Below are positions 24,946-33,125 of a DNA stretch of 33,771 nt, piece by piece. The notes under the pieces are model-generated. The model was given only the letters and a program-made list of their open reading frames with translations, was not told the origin of the DNA and searched no databases. The translations under genes and the position numbers were made by a program. Numbering within the stretch: position 1 is the stretch's first letter; each line of letters starts with the position of its first letter. This DNA comes from Betaproteobacteria bacterium (GTDB taxonomy: Bacteria; Pseudomonadota; Gammaproteobacteria; Burkholderiales; Casimicrobiaceae), in the NCBI GenBank assembly GCA_005881895.1, contig VBCG01000149.1, positions 17,607 to 51,377 of the forward strand, read 5' to 3'.

Positions 24946-26129
24946 GCACAATCAGTGCCGGCACCGTGGTCCCCGTTGCGCAACTCGACTCGCTGACCGG
25001 GTCCCGCTTCATTGCCTCCTTTGCCATACTCGTTCTCCACGGAGCAGCGTTTGGATATTCGCTGCCATCGTGGCTCGACCTCGCACAGGCGGTATCGTAT
25101 TTTTTTGTCCTTTCCGGTTTTATCCTTGGTTACCGGTACCCGCGACTGCCGGAGCGCCGTGCTATCGCTCGGTTCTACTGGGCACGATTTGCTCGCATTT
25201 GGCCCGTGCACTTTTTCTGCTTGATGTTGGGTATCGCGACGGTGCCCGCGGCGTTTTGGGCAACCGCCGACGGAGCAACGTGGTCGATACTGCCGCTGCA
25301 AATCCTGCTGGTGAATGCATGGATTCCGATCGAACGGTTCGTATTCGGATTCAATCCCCCGGCGTGGACTATCTCCGTCGAATGCTTCTTCTATGCGATC
25401 TATCCGGCGCTCATTTTCCGATGGACCGCGACATGGCAGTGGAAGCTCGCCGGCAGTGGCTTGCTGATGCTCGCGCTTGCGTTGATCGGTTACGTGGCTG
25501 CGTTGCCTGCGGCGACGACTCCTGAGCAGCAAAATCAGCTCTCGACGCTCGCGCTGCTTTATGGCAATCCCCTCGCGCGACTGTTTGAATTCACGCTTGG
25601 CATGACTGCCGCCATGGTGTGGCATCGCTCGCACAGACATCTGCAACTTTCGTTCGGAATCGCCACAGCTCTCGAGGTGGTGTTGCTATGCGCGATCATT
25701 GTTGATTGGTACTGGACCGGACATAAAGCGGCCGCTTGGGCAATAGAAATCGGACGCCCCGGATTCGACTGGCGCGTGCTGACATCTACGCCGCTCGGGA
25801 CCGGCGCGTGTCTACTGTATGCGCCGCTGATCCTGCTGCTCGCTGCCGGCAAAGGACTTATTGCGAAATTACTGGCGCGCCCGATTCCGGTTGTGTTGGG
25901 AGAAGCGAGCTATTCGCTTTATATGCTTCAGGCAGTCATGCTGGTGCCCGTGATACGCAATCCGCAATGGTTTGAGACGTGGAGCGTCGGTGGGCGCGTG
26001 ATAATCGGATTCACGGCGATCGTCGTCACCGCATTGCTGCTGTGGCGATTCGTCGAGCGCCCTTCGCGTCATTGGCTGCTCGATCGACAGCCGGCATCTT
26101 GGCGTCCGCAGGCGGTTGCATCGACCTGA
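24942..26129 (+). CDS. Acyltransferase 3 (OafA/YrhL-type) membrane protein
   Basis: Protein of 395 aa with about ten membrane helices. N-terminal AQLDSLTGSRFIASFAILVL followed by His is the active-site start of acyltransferase-3 proteins; YFFVLSGFILGYRYPRLP, FYWARFARIWPVHFF, PPAWTISVECFFYAIYPALI and GEASYSLYMLQAVMLVPVI follow in the usual order. These proteins acetylate or acylate surface polysaccharides. ATG at 24942 overlaps the GT-C gene stop by 4 bp. As last gene of the right operon it probably O-acylates the glycan made by the cassette. Convergent with the AscD-like gene, 12 bp apart. Confidence 0.93.
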   Translation: MSTISAGTVVPVAQLDSLTGSRFIASFAILVLHGAAFGYSLPSWLDLAQAVSYFFVLSGFILGYRYPRLPERRAIARFYWARFARIWPVHFFCLMLGIATVPAAFWATADGATWSILPLQILLVNAWIPIERFVFGFNPPAWTISVECFFYAIYPALIFRWTATWQWKLAGSGLLMLALALIGYVAALPAATTPEQQNQLSTLALLYGNPLARLFEFTLGMTAAMVWHRSHRHLQLSFGIATALEVVLLCAIIVDWYWTGHKAAAWAIEIGRPGFDWRVLTSTPLGTGACLLYAPLILLLAAGKGLIAKLLARPIPVVLGEASYSLYMLQAVMLVPVIRNPQWFETWSVGGRVIIGFTAIVVTALLLWRFVERPSRHWLLDRQPASWRPQAVAST

Positions 26130-26141
26130 CGTTCTCGTGTG

Positions 26142-27185
26142 TTAAGTCGTGCGTGCTTCCGATTCGGCGGCGTAGGTAAAGCTGTCCGCGAAGAACGCAT
26201 CTGGCGGCAGTCCGCGCAGCGTTGTGAAATCGCGCTTTGCTGCGTCGATCATCGCGGGTCCGCCGCACGCGTACACGTTATAGCCGGATAAATCGCTGAA
26301 GTCGGAGAGCACCGCCTGATGGACGAAACCGATCCGTCCCGGCCACGCATCTTCGGGCTTCGGTTCGGACAGCACGGGGATGTAGGTAAATGGACCGGGA
26401 TTTTCGCTTTGCCAGCGCTTCGGCAAATCCGGCAAGTACAAATCCTGCTTCGAGCGCACACCCCAATAGAGCACCATCGGCCGCGTCAACTGGATGTCGT
26501 GATGGAGCGCGTGCAGGATGATGCCCTTGATCGGCGCGAAACCGGTACCGCCCGCCACGAAAATGATCGGCTTGTCGGATTCTTCGCGTAAATAAAATGT
26601 CCCCAGCGGCCCTTCGAAGCGCAGGATTTCACGACCCTTGTATTGGGTGAACAGCGCGTCGGAAAAGAGCCCGCCCGGCACATGCCGGATATGCAGCTCG
26701 AGCAATTCGTCCGCGTGCGGCGGCGTCGCGAGCGAAAAGCTGCGCCTTTTGCCGTCTTTCAACAGGAAATCGATGTACTGACCCGCGAGGAATTGCAGCC
26801 GTTCGTTCGCGGGAAGTTTGATCTTGACGATCGCGACATCGAATGTGGGCTTGTCGATCGACTCGATGCGGCAAGGCAGGCGCCGGATCTGGATGTCGCC
26901 GGCGCGCCTCACTTCGCGCACTTCGATCACTAGCTCGGTCAATGGTTTGGCGCAACAGAAAAGCGCAAGACCTTGTCGCTTCTCGTCATCCGACAGCGTC
27001 GATCGCTGGTACGCGCCGTAGTCGACGTCACCGTCGATAATCTTCCCTTTGCAGGTTCCGCACGCGCCGTTGCGACACCCATACGGAATCATCAAATCGG
27101 CGCGCATCGCCGCCTGCAGCACGGTCTCGTCCGCGTCGCAGGGGAACGCGTGATCGCTCGGCTTTATGGTAATCTGCATTGGCAT
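26142..27185 (-). CDS. 2Fe-2S ferredoxin / flavin NAD(P)H reductase, AscD-like
   Basis: Cytosolic electron-transfer protein of 347 aa. N-terminal plant-type 2Fe-2S domain with C37-x4-C42-x2-C45 (YGCRNGACGTCKG) and a distal Cys at 77/78 (LFCCAKP). FAD domain with RSFSLATPP, NAD domain with GGTGFAPIKGI and the C-terminal YACGGPAMIDAAK. This matches proteins called CDP-6-deoxy-3,4-glucoseen reductase (AscD/RfbI), but in betaproteobacteria they often lie outside sugar loci, here beside ubiA. It may reduce an oxygenase or dehydratase partner elsewhere; a role with the neighbouring sugar cassette is possible but not shown. An internal ATG at 27179 is an alternative start. Confidence 0.9.
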   Translation of the reverse strand: MPMQITIKPSDHAFPCDADETVLQAAMRADLMIPYGCRNGACGTCKGKIIDGDVDYGAYQRSTLSDDEKRQGLALFCCAKPLTELVIEVREVRRAGDIQIRRLPCRIESIDKPTFDVAIVKIKLPANERLQFLAGQYIDFLLKDGKRRSFSLATPPHADELLELHIRHVPGGLFSDALFTQYKGREILRFEGPLGTFYLREESDKPIIFVAGGTGFAPIKGIILHALHHDIQLTRPMVLYWGVRSKQDLYLPDLPKRWQSENPGPFTYIPVLSEPKPEDAWPGRIGFVHQAVLSDFSDLSGYNVYACGGPAMIDAAKRDFTTLRGLPPDAFFADSFTYAAESEARTT

Positions 27186-27254
27186 GTTCTGCGCCGCTGT
27201 TTAGTCACCTAAGAATCACTGCGCGTAGCGGCGGCGCGAAAGACGACTTACTTC

Positions 27255-28157
27255 GTGATCCGTGTTTTGTTGATCGGCTGCGGGGACGTCGCGCTGCGTA
27301 CGGCGGCGCTGCTTAAAGACCGCGCGCGATTGTACGGCTTGATCCGCCGCGGAGACGAAATTCCGAAGCTCCGCGCCCGCGGCATCGTGCCGATCGTCGG
27401 CGATCTCGATCGTGTCGGCTCGCTCGATCGCCTGCGAACCGCGCCGTTCGCCGTTCTGCATTTTGCGCCGCCGCCCTCCGAAGGTCGCGATGATCCGCGC
27501 ACGCAGCGGCTGATTGCAGCGCTCGCGAGGGCGCGGATTATACCGCAGCGGTTTGTCTACCTTTCGACGTCGGGCGTCTACGGCGATTGCGCCGGCGCGC
27601 GCGTCACCGAGGCGCGGCCCCGTCGTGCGCAGACGCCGCGCGCACGTCGGCGTGTCGCGGCCGAAGATCGCTTGCGGGCGTGGGCGCGGCGGAGCGGTGT
27701 TGCGCTGACGATTGTTCGCGTGCCAGGCATCTACGCCGAGACGCGCTTGCCGCTCGACCGGATCCGTCAGGGGACGCCCGTGCTCGCCGAGGACGACGAC
27801 GTCTACACGAACCACATCCATGCCGACGATCTGGCGCGCACCGCCGTCGCTGCGTTGTTTCGCGGTCGCCCTAGCCGCGCCTACAACGCCGCCGATGATG
27901 CCGAGCTCAAGATGGCCGCCTGGTTCGACATGGTCGCCGACGCGTTCAAGCTGCCGCGCCCGCCGCGGGTCGGTTGGGACGAAGCGGAGGAGCGGATCGC
28001 GCCGATCCTGCTGTCGTTCATGAGCGAATCGCGGCGGCTGACGAATGTCCGAATGAAACGCGAGCTGCGCGTCAATCTGAAGTATCCGACGCCGCACGTG
28101 CTGTTGAATCAAATCGCGCCGCGCGAATTGAAAAAGCAGCTCGCGCTGCCGATCTGA
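27255..28157 (+). CDS. NAD(P)-binding SDR-like protein (YeeZ-type)
   Basis: Protein of 300 aa starting at GTG 27255. N-terminal VLLIGCGDVALRTAALL gives a Rossmann GxGxxA-like loop, LHFAPPPSEGRDD and FVYLSTSGVYGDC follow (the Ser-Thr-Ser of extended SDRs), and VRVPGIYAETRLPLDRIRQG with HIHADDLA is typical of NAD-dependent epimerase relatives. The expected YxxxK is not obvious: the region reads RRRVAAEDRL, so catalysis may be altered or absent. Its TGA overlaps the ubiA ATG by one base, so it is the first gene of an SDR-ubiA-glycosylase operon. Substrate unknown. Confidence 0.88.
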   Translation: MIRVLLIGCGDVALRTAALLKDRARLYGLIRRGDEIPKLRARGIVPIVGDLDRVGSLDRLRTAPFAVLHFAPPPSEGRDDPRTQRLIAALARARIIPQRFVYLSTSGVYGDCAGARVTEARPRRAQTPRARRRVAAEDRLRAWARRSGVALTIVRVPGIYAETRLPLDRIRQGTPVLAEDDDVYTNHIHADDLARTAVAALFRGRPSRAYNAADDAELKMAAWFDMVADAFKLPRPPRVGWDEAEERIAPILLSFMSESRRLTNVRMKRELRVNLKYPTPHVLLNQIAPRELKKQLALPI

Positions 28158-29083
28158 TGGCAATGAGCGACACCGCGCCTGATGGTCGCGTGAGCTTGCC
28201 GTCGCGGGCGCGCATCGACGCGTACGTGCGGTTGCTGCGTCTCGACAAGCCGATCGGCACGCTGTTATTGCTGTGGCCGACAATGTCCGCGCTGTGGTTC
28301 GCCGCAGATGGTGTCCCTCCGGTTTCACTCGTCGCGATCTTTGCCGTCGGCACGCTGCTCATGCGCTCGGCCGGCTGTGCGTTCAACGATTGGGCTGACC
28401 GCGACTTCGACGCCTTTGTCGCGCGCACCGCGTCACGTCCGCTTGCCGCAAAAATCATCACGCCGCGCGAAGCGCTGGTGCTCGCCGCCGCGCTTGCGCT
28501 TGCCGCATTCGTGCTCATTTTGCCGACGAATCGCGCGACGATCGCATGGTCGATCCCTGCAGTCGCGATCGCGATCGCCTATCCGTTTTTCAAGCGCTTC
28601 TTCGCCCTTCCCCAGGCGTTTCTCGGAATCGCGTTCTCGTTCGGTATTCCGATGGCGTTCGCCGCCGTGCAGAACGACGTGCCCGCGTTCGCATGGCTGC
28701 TGCTGGTGATCAATTTGTTTTGGGTCGTCGCCTACGATACCGAATATGCGATGGTCGATCGCGACGACGACGTCGCCGTCGGCATTCGTACGTCGGCGCT
28801 CACATTCGGCCGCTTCGACGTCGCCGCGGTCGCGCTGTGCTACGCGATTTATGTCTTCGCGATGACGCTCGTCGGCTTTCGCAATGCGATGGGCACGATC
28901 TATTACGCGGGACTTGCCGTCGCGTTTGCTCTTGCGGTCCAGCACCTGTGGTGGATTCGCACGCGCGAGCGCGAGCAATGCTTTCGCGCGTTTCTCGACA
29001 ATCATTGGCTCGGCTTCGCCGTATTTTCCGGTGTCGCGCTCGATTTTGCCGTACGCCTGCATCGTTGGCCGCAGGTCTGGTAA
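28157..29083 (+). CDS. ubiA: 4-hydroxybenzoate octaprenyltransferase
   Basis: Inner-membrane prenyltransferase of 308 aa that attaches the polyprenyl tail to 4-hydroxybenzoate in ubiquinone synthesis. N-terminal YVRLLRLDKPIGTLLLLWPT, the first Mg-diphosphate motif CAFNDWADRDFDAFVARTAS, and the second motif YDTEYAMVDRDDDVAVGIRT are all present among about eight membrane helices. Length is normal. ATG at 28157 shares a base with the previous stop; ATG 28163 is an alternative. The downstream glycosylase gene overlaps its TAA (TAATG). Confidence 0.97.
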   Translation: MAMSDTAPDGRVSLPSRARIDAYVRLLRLDKPIGTLLLLWPTMSALWFAADGVPPVSLVAIFAVGTLLMRSAGCAFNDWADRDFDAFVARTASRPLAAKIITPREALVLAAALALAAFVLILPTNRATIAWSIPAVAIAIAYPFFKRFFALPQAFLGIAFSFGIPMAFAAVQNDVPAFAWLLLVINLFWVVAYDTEYAMVDRDDDVAVGIRTSALTFGRFDVAAVALCYAIYVFAMTLVGFRNAMGTIYYAGLAVAFALAVQHLWWIRTREREQCFRAFLDNHWLGFAVFSGVALDFAVRLHRWPQVW

Positions 29084-29613
29084 TGTCGTCGACGTCGAGC
29101 AACGCTGGACGCCCGCGCGCGGCGTCGACGCCGATGCGTAGAAGAGGCCTGCCGCCGCTGCTTGCGCCCGGCGCGCGCGTACTAATCCTCGGCAGCTTTC
29201 CAAGCGAGGCGTCGCTCGCGGCACGCCAGTACTACGCACATCCCCGCAACCACTTCTGGCCGGTACTCGGTGCGCTGCTGAACGAACCGCTCGTCGAGAT
29301 GTCGTATGCGGCACGGACCGCACGCGTCCGCGCACACGGAATCGCAATCTGGGACACGATCGTCGCCTGCGAGCGCGAGGGAAGCCTCGATGCCGCGATT
29401 CGCAATGCCGAACGCGGCGAGATCGCGCGGGTTCGGCGCGTGGCCCGTGGCCTGCGTGCAGTTTGCTTCAACGGCGGCACCGCGGCGCGTGCCGAGGCGG
29501 TGTGGCGAGACGAAGGATTCGCGACGCTGGTTTTGCCCTCGACCAGTCCGGCTTATACGCTGCCGCTCGCGCGAAAGGTGGACGCGTGGCGCGCCGTGTT
29601 GGAATACCTCTAA
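29083..29613 (+). CDS. DNA-deoxyinosine glycosylase (HDG, uracil-DNA-glycosylase superfamily)
   Basis: Repair enzyme of 176 aa. VLILGSFPSEASLAARQYYA, HPRNHFWPVLGALL, GIAIWDTIVACEREGSLDAA, CFNGGTAA and LPSTSPAYT are the conserved blocks of the hypoxanthine-DNA glycosylase branch of the UDG superfamily, which removes deamination products such as hypoxanthine from DNA. Start ATG at 29083 overlaps the ubiA stop by one base. The first about 25 residues are unconserved and probably disordered. Being cotranscribed with ubiA is not explained by function. Confidence 0.9.
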   Translation: MSSTSSNAGRPRAASTPMRRRGLPPLLAPGARVLILGSFPSEASLAARQYYAHPRNHFWPVLGALLNEPLVEMSYAARTARVRAHGIAIWDTIVACEREGSLDAAIRNAERGEIARVRRVARGLRAVCFNGGTAARAEAVWRDEGFATLVLPSTSPAYTLPLARKVDAWRAVLEYL

Positions 29614-29666
29614 GTCGGTTCATAAATGCGACACGTTCGAGGTCGTTGTACACAAGGCGGCATGCT

Positions 29667-29697
29667 GCAATGCATCAATCGATGCGCGATGCATTGC
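29667..29697. repeat. Perfect 10-bp inverted repeat before the hydrolase gene
   Basis: Arms GCAATGCATC (29667-29676) and GATGCATTGC (29688-29697) are exact reverse complements with an 11-bp centre. No T-run follows on either strand, so it does not look like a terminator. It sits 31 bp upstream of the hydrolase ATG, next to a TAGAGT -10-like hexamer (29715-29720), which suits an operator or mRNA hairpin. Confidence 0.6.
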
Positions 29698-29727
29698 GTG
29701 CGGAAAAATTGCGCTAGAGTTGCGGCG

Positions 29728-30711
29728 ATGCACCCCGGCGGCGCAGTGAGCTCAACACGATCGCGATTCCACGCTTTCGCTTGCGTGATCGCGCTGTTAT
29801 TGGTCGTCACTATTGCGCAAACGGCTCCCGCGTCCGCGCGATCGCTCACGCGCGTATCGTTTCCGTCGATCGATCGCGATGAGACCGGTGCGGTCGTCCA
29901 GATCGAAGCGATGCTGCTTGTGCCCGACGGTCCAGTCCCCTCGGGCGGATATCCGGCGATCGTCGCATTGCATGGCTGCAGCGGGATGTATTCGATCGCT
30001 AAAGGTCGCGAAGATCATTTGGCTGATCGGCTTGCCGTGCGCGTCGAAATGCTGCTCGGGGATGGCTACGCTGTGCTGCTCCCGGACAGCTTCCGATCGC
30101 GCGGTCGAAACGAAGTCTGCACGATCAAAACTGGCGACAATCCGATTACGCCGACGCGACGGCGTCTCGATGCGTTGGGCGCGCTCGCTTATCTCGCCGA
30201 TCGGTCCGACATCGCTCACGATCGGATCGCACTTGTCGGCTGGTCGCATGGCGGCAGCACTGCGCTCGCGACCGTCAATGTTCGCGACCGTGAAGTCGCG
30301 GCTTTTCGCGACAAGGCAGGCGCACCGCCGTTCTTCCGTGCCGTCGTCGCGCTTTATCCGGGCTGCAAAGTGTCGCTGGGCGCGGGCGATCGTTGGCAAC
30401 CCGGCGCACCCACTCGCATCCACATCGGGGAAAGCGACGATTGGACGCCCGCGAAGCCGTGTGTCGAGTTGGGTCAGGCAATGGCCGCGCGCGGCGAACC
30501 GCTCAAGGTAATTGTGTATCCCGACAGCCATCACGGATTTGATGCACCGAGCGGTGACGTTGTTCATCGAACCGACGTTCCGAACGGCGTGAATCCGGGG
30601 CACGGCGTCCACGTCGGCGCTAATCCCGCCGCTCGCGAAAAAGCCAACGCAAAAGTGCGCGCATTTCTGAACGATCGCTTGCGCGGCGCCGACGATTCCA
30701 AACAGCACTGA
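29728..30711 (+). CDS. Secreted dienelactone-hydrolase-like alpha/beta hydrolase
   Basis: Protein of 327 aa from ATG 29728, with a signal peptide (FHAFACVIALLLVVTIAQTA, cleavage near ASARS). The alpha/beta hydrolase core shows PAIVALHGCSGMYS (oxyanion region), the nucleophile elbow VGWSHGGSTA with Ser rather than the Cys of true dienelactone hydrolases, an acid in GESDDWTPAKP and the His in YPDSHHGFDAP. Probably an esterase-type enzyme of the periplasm; substrate unknown. A longer open frame from 29626 would run through the inverted repeat and is less likely. Stands alone, 114 bp after the glycosylase gene. Confidence 0.88.
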   Translation: MHPGGAVSSTRSRFHAFACVIALLLVVTIAQTAPASARSLTRVSFPSIDRDETGAVVQIEAMLLVPDGPVPSGGYPAIVALHGCSGMYSIAKGREDHLADRLAVRVEMLLGDGYAVLLPDSFRSRGRNEVCTIKTGDNPITPTRRRLDALGALAYLADRSDIAHDRIALVGWSHGGSTALATVNVRDREVAAFRDKAGAPPFFRAVVALYPGCKVSLGAGDRWQPGAPTRIHIGESDDWTPAKPCVELGQAMAARGEPLKVIVYPDSHHGFDAPSGDVVHRTDVPNGVNPGHGVHVGANPAAREKANAKVRAFLNDRLRGADDSKQH

Positions 30712-30765
30712 AGGCATCGGCCAAACAATTCGCGATTCGCCTCGGCCCGCCGCGTTATCTCCCTG

Positions 30766-30950
30766 GTGAGCCATGATGGCGAGCTGTGGTTCGCGTCCCG
30801 CGATTCGGCCGCTGCACGCTGGTGTATCTCGATTTCAAACCGGTCGATGACAATCACACCGAGGTGACGTTGCGCAACTTCGGCTACGGCCAAGGTGAAG
30901 GGTGGGTGAAGACAAAGGCCTTAGCGCGCGTGGCCGGCCGTGATGAATAG
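30766..30950 (+). pseudogene. Frameshifted 3' remnant of an SRPBCC (AHSA1-like) protein
   Basis: One frame reads SHDGELWFA (30769-30795), and from about 30798 another frame reads PRFGRCTLVYLDFKPVDDN followed by HTEVTLRNFGYGQGEGW and a stop at 30948. Joined, they match the last third of an activator-of-Hsp90-like SRPBCC protein. The N-terminal two thirds are missing and the end after GEGW is atypical. The longest intact piece starts at a GTG at 30786 (54 aa). Best read as a decayed gene; family call from recalled patterns. Confidence 0.5.
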
Positions 30951-30980
30951 CCTGGAGAAGCGATTCAAGAAAAGAGTTGA

Positions 30981-31685
30981 TTACCTGTTCGCGTCGCCCA
31001 GGCTTGTGTCCACCAAGCGAAACGTTCGCGAAACGGGGTCATATCGCACGGAAACATCCTTGCGGACTCGAATGATGTCGACGCTGCCGATCTCGTCGTC
31101 GCTGATTTCGGAAAAATCTATTGCGACCGGACGTTCCAAGGTTCGTGATCGATGCAGCGCGATTGGCGCAAACACGATGCCGCGCTCGAATCCCGTGCCC
31201 GGCTGACTTTCGATACGCAACGCCTGCGATCCCATGTTCGCAGGATCAGGCAGTGGACTGAAATAGTCAGTGTCGGGGCGATTCTTGAACGTGCTCCACA
31301 ACGATATTTTTCGCCAAGGATTGTCCGGCTCACGGTTGATCGTCGTCGCCTCGATGCCCGTGAGCATTGAGAAGCTACCTTGCTCTGCCCACGCTTCGGT
31401 AGCCATGCCGAACACAACTTGATTCACGCCGCGCCGATTGACGGCATTGATCTGCGCGCCAACGGTAAGAACGGTCCAGTTCGGCGCACCTCCAGCCGTT
31501 GCCCTGTCCACCTGACCGGCAAACAGATAAGCCGCTTCGCCCCTGACGGGATTCCAACCAGCGATCAGCGGACCCGTCAACACTGTGGGGCTTTGGCTGA
31601 CATCCGCCCCGAAGTCGGCCGATGTTGCGCAATCCGCGTCGAGCAACAGCGGCAGTGCCATCACTAATATCACGTTCTTGTTCAT
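30981..31685 (-). CDS. Exported protein of unknown function
   Basis: Protein of 234 aa with an N-terminal signal sequence (MNKNVILVMALPLLLDADC, cleavage probably near CATSA). The mature part is polar with beta-strand character (GEAAYLFAGQ, NWTVLTVGAQINAVNRRGVN, VVFGMATEAWAEQGSFSMLT, LRIESQPGTGFERGIVFAPI). DAD before the Cys is not a convincing lipobox. No family recognised. ATG at 31688 is one codon further up. It lies 46 bp after a small lipoprotein gene on the same strand and may be cotranscribed. Confidence 0.7.
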   Translation of the reverse strand: MNKNVILVMALPLLLDADCATSADFGADVSQSPTVLTGPLIAGWNPVRGEAAYLFAGQVDRATAGGAPNWTVLTVGAQINAVNRRGVNQVVFGMATEAWAEQGSFSMLTGIEATTINREPDNPWRKISLWSTFKNRPDTDYFSPLPDPANMGSQALRIESQPGTGFERGIVFAPIALHRSRTLERPVAIDFSEISDDEIGSVDIIRVRKDVSVRYDPVSRTFRLVDTSLGDANR

Positions 31686-31731
31686 CACATGCTCCCTAAA
31701 CTCCCGTACGAATTCCGCGGATCGGGCATTT

Positions 31732-31971
31732 CTACTTGGCGCCCTTAACCAAAGACGGCAGCTGCACCTGCTGATTGCGCCTCATCAGGTCTTCCGCCCC
31801 ATCACGGTCGAGTGTGATCACTCTTCCGTAAGGAGTGCGCTCATGAACCGGGATGTTGCTACCGGTCCGGTACACCCGCTCGGATGACGCTTCGGATGAC
31901 TGTTCGGGCAACGCTCCACACGAGGTGATCGCAAGCGCTGACAGCAGAATCAACGTACGTTCGCTATGCAT
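31732..31971 (-). CDS. Small lipoprotein, 79 aa
   Basis: Starts at ATG 31971, with AAGGAAG seven bases upstream. The signal sequence MHSERTLILLSALAITSCGA has a lipobox (ITSC), so the mature protein would be lipidated on Cys18. The remaining about 60 residues are Ser/Glu-rich then basic (YGRVITLDRDGAEDLMRRNQ). An upstream in-frame start at 31998 would disturb the signal peptide. No family known; probably cotranscribed with the exported protein after it. Confidence 0.75.
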   Translation of the reverse strand: MHSERTLILLSALAITSCGALPEQSSEASSERVYRTGSNIPVHERTPYGRVITLDRDGAEDLMRRNQQVQLPSLVKGAK

Positions 31972-32035
31972 GACAATCTTCCTTGAGGTGTGACGCAAGA
32001 CGTCTAACGGCTATCGACGGCGGAGCTATCGTCAC

Positions 32036-32929
32036 TTAGTCATCGTCTGCGCGGTCGTCGCCGCAGTCGTGGCTAAGAAGGAAACCGTGATGCACGCCGG
32101 CGAGGTCGTATGTGCCGACGACGTCACCGCACGAATTGATTCCTAGGGCGCGTGTTGTGGCGGCGCCCGGAAAATTGATCGTAGTGAAGTTGACAAAGTC
32201 GTTGGCAGGCAATACGAAGCCGTGGTTCACGCTCCCGAGTCGGTACACGCCGACAATTTCACCCTTGGTGTTGATGTTTCTTGCGTTGGTGAGCACGGCC
32301 CCGGGAAACTGGAAGACCGTGTACGTGCCGTCTTTGTCCAACTTCCAAGCGAGTTGGCGGCCGATGGTATCGATCAACCGACCGACCACGTCGCCTCGTG
32401 GATTGATCGAAGTCGCGAACGCTTGGGCGGAACCCGGGGGCGTAAGCTGCATGTACTCCCCGTGGCTCAGGATCCACGCATAGCCGAGCTGGCCGAAGGC
32501 TTGACCGACCTTGAATTCTCCAACGAGGGTTTCGTTCGCGCTGATCCCGAGCGTAAAGCTGCCCGTCGTTGCGCCCGGATAGTCCTGTACGAAGTACTTG
32601 CCGTCGGACAGAACAAATCCGTGCCATTGATTACTCGGGTCCAGGAAGAATCCGGCGACGTCGCCGCGAGCGTTGACGGAAATCGGCGTTGTCTGAGTTG
32701 CGCCCGGATAATCGATCGCGGTAAAAACTCCATCGACAAGCTGAAAGCCATGTGCTGCGCCAGCGTGGTCGATGTAATCGCCGACGATGACGCCTGCTGA
32801 GTTGATCCCGTTCGGGTCAGTCCCAACTGCCCCTGGAAAATCGATGGTCGTGTACGTGTCGGCCAATGCCACGGGGGCGGCGCTCGTGAGTGCTGCCAAC
32901 GCGAGGATCGGAATCGGTCTCATATTCAT
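32036..32929 (-). CDS. Exported HAF-repeat protein
   Basis: Protein of 297 aa with signal peptide (PIPILALAALTSAAPVALAD). The mature part is six tandem repeats of about 43 residues with the plan F-x-x-I-D-(F/Y)-P-G-A ... IN-x-x-G-(D/E)-(I/V)-VG ... HGF, characteristic of HAF extracellular repeats, which likely form a beta-propeller-like structure. ATG at 32929 has GGGAGG upstream; ATG 32923 is also possible. The long open frame beyond it (to 33205) lacks protein character. C-terminus is DDRADDD, with no sorting signal seen. Function unknown. Confidence 0.88.
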   Translation of the reverse strand: MNMRPIPILALAALTSAAPVALADTYTTIDFPGAVGTDPNGINSAGVIVGDYIDHAGAAHGFQLVDGVFTAIDYPGATQTTPISVNARGDVAGFFLDPSNQWHGFVLSDGKYFVQDYPGATTGSFTLGISANETLVGEFKVGQAFGQLGYAWILSHGEYMQLTPPGSAQAFATSINPRGDVVGRLIDTIGRQLAWKLDKDGTYTVFQFPGAVLTNARNINTKGEIVGVYRLGSVNHGFVLPANDFVNFTTINFPGAATTRALGINSCGDVVGTYDLAGVHHGFLLSHDCGDDRADDD

Positions 32930-33125
32930 TACAGCCTCCCTTGAATGAGGAATGTTGACCAACCGACCGTTAGTCCAGTGGTGCGAGTCCAGTGTTTGCA
33001 GCCGTTGCAAGGACTCGTGGCGCGTATCCACGATTCCATTCTGGCGAGAACGCGTGATGCAGACGTGACTGATCAGATCACGCCATAAGGTTGCTTCGTA
33101 AATTCGCCCGACGCGAAAACTGCTG

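Noticed and set aside
27216-28328. 370-codon minus-strand ORF opposite the SDR gene and ubiA
   Set aside because: Antisense to two recognised genes, no family features.
28433-29347. 304-codon minus-strand ORF opposite ubiA
   Set aside because: Highly charged shadow of ubiA and the glycosylase gene.
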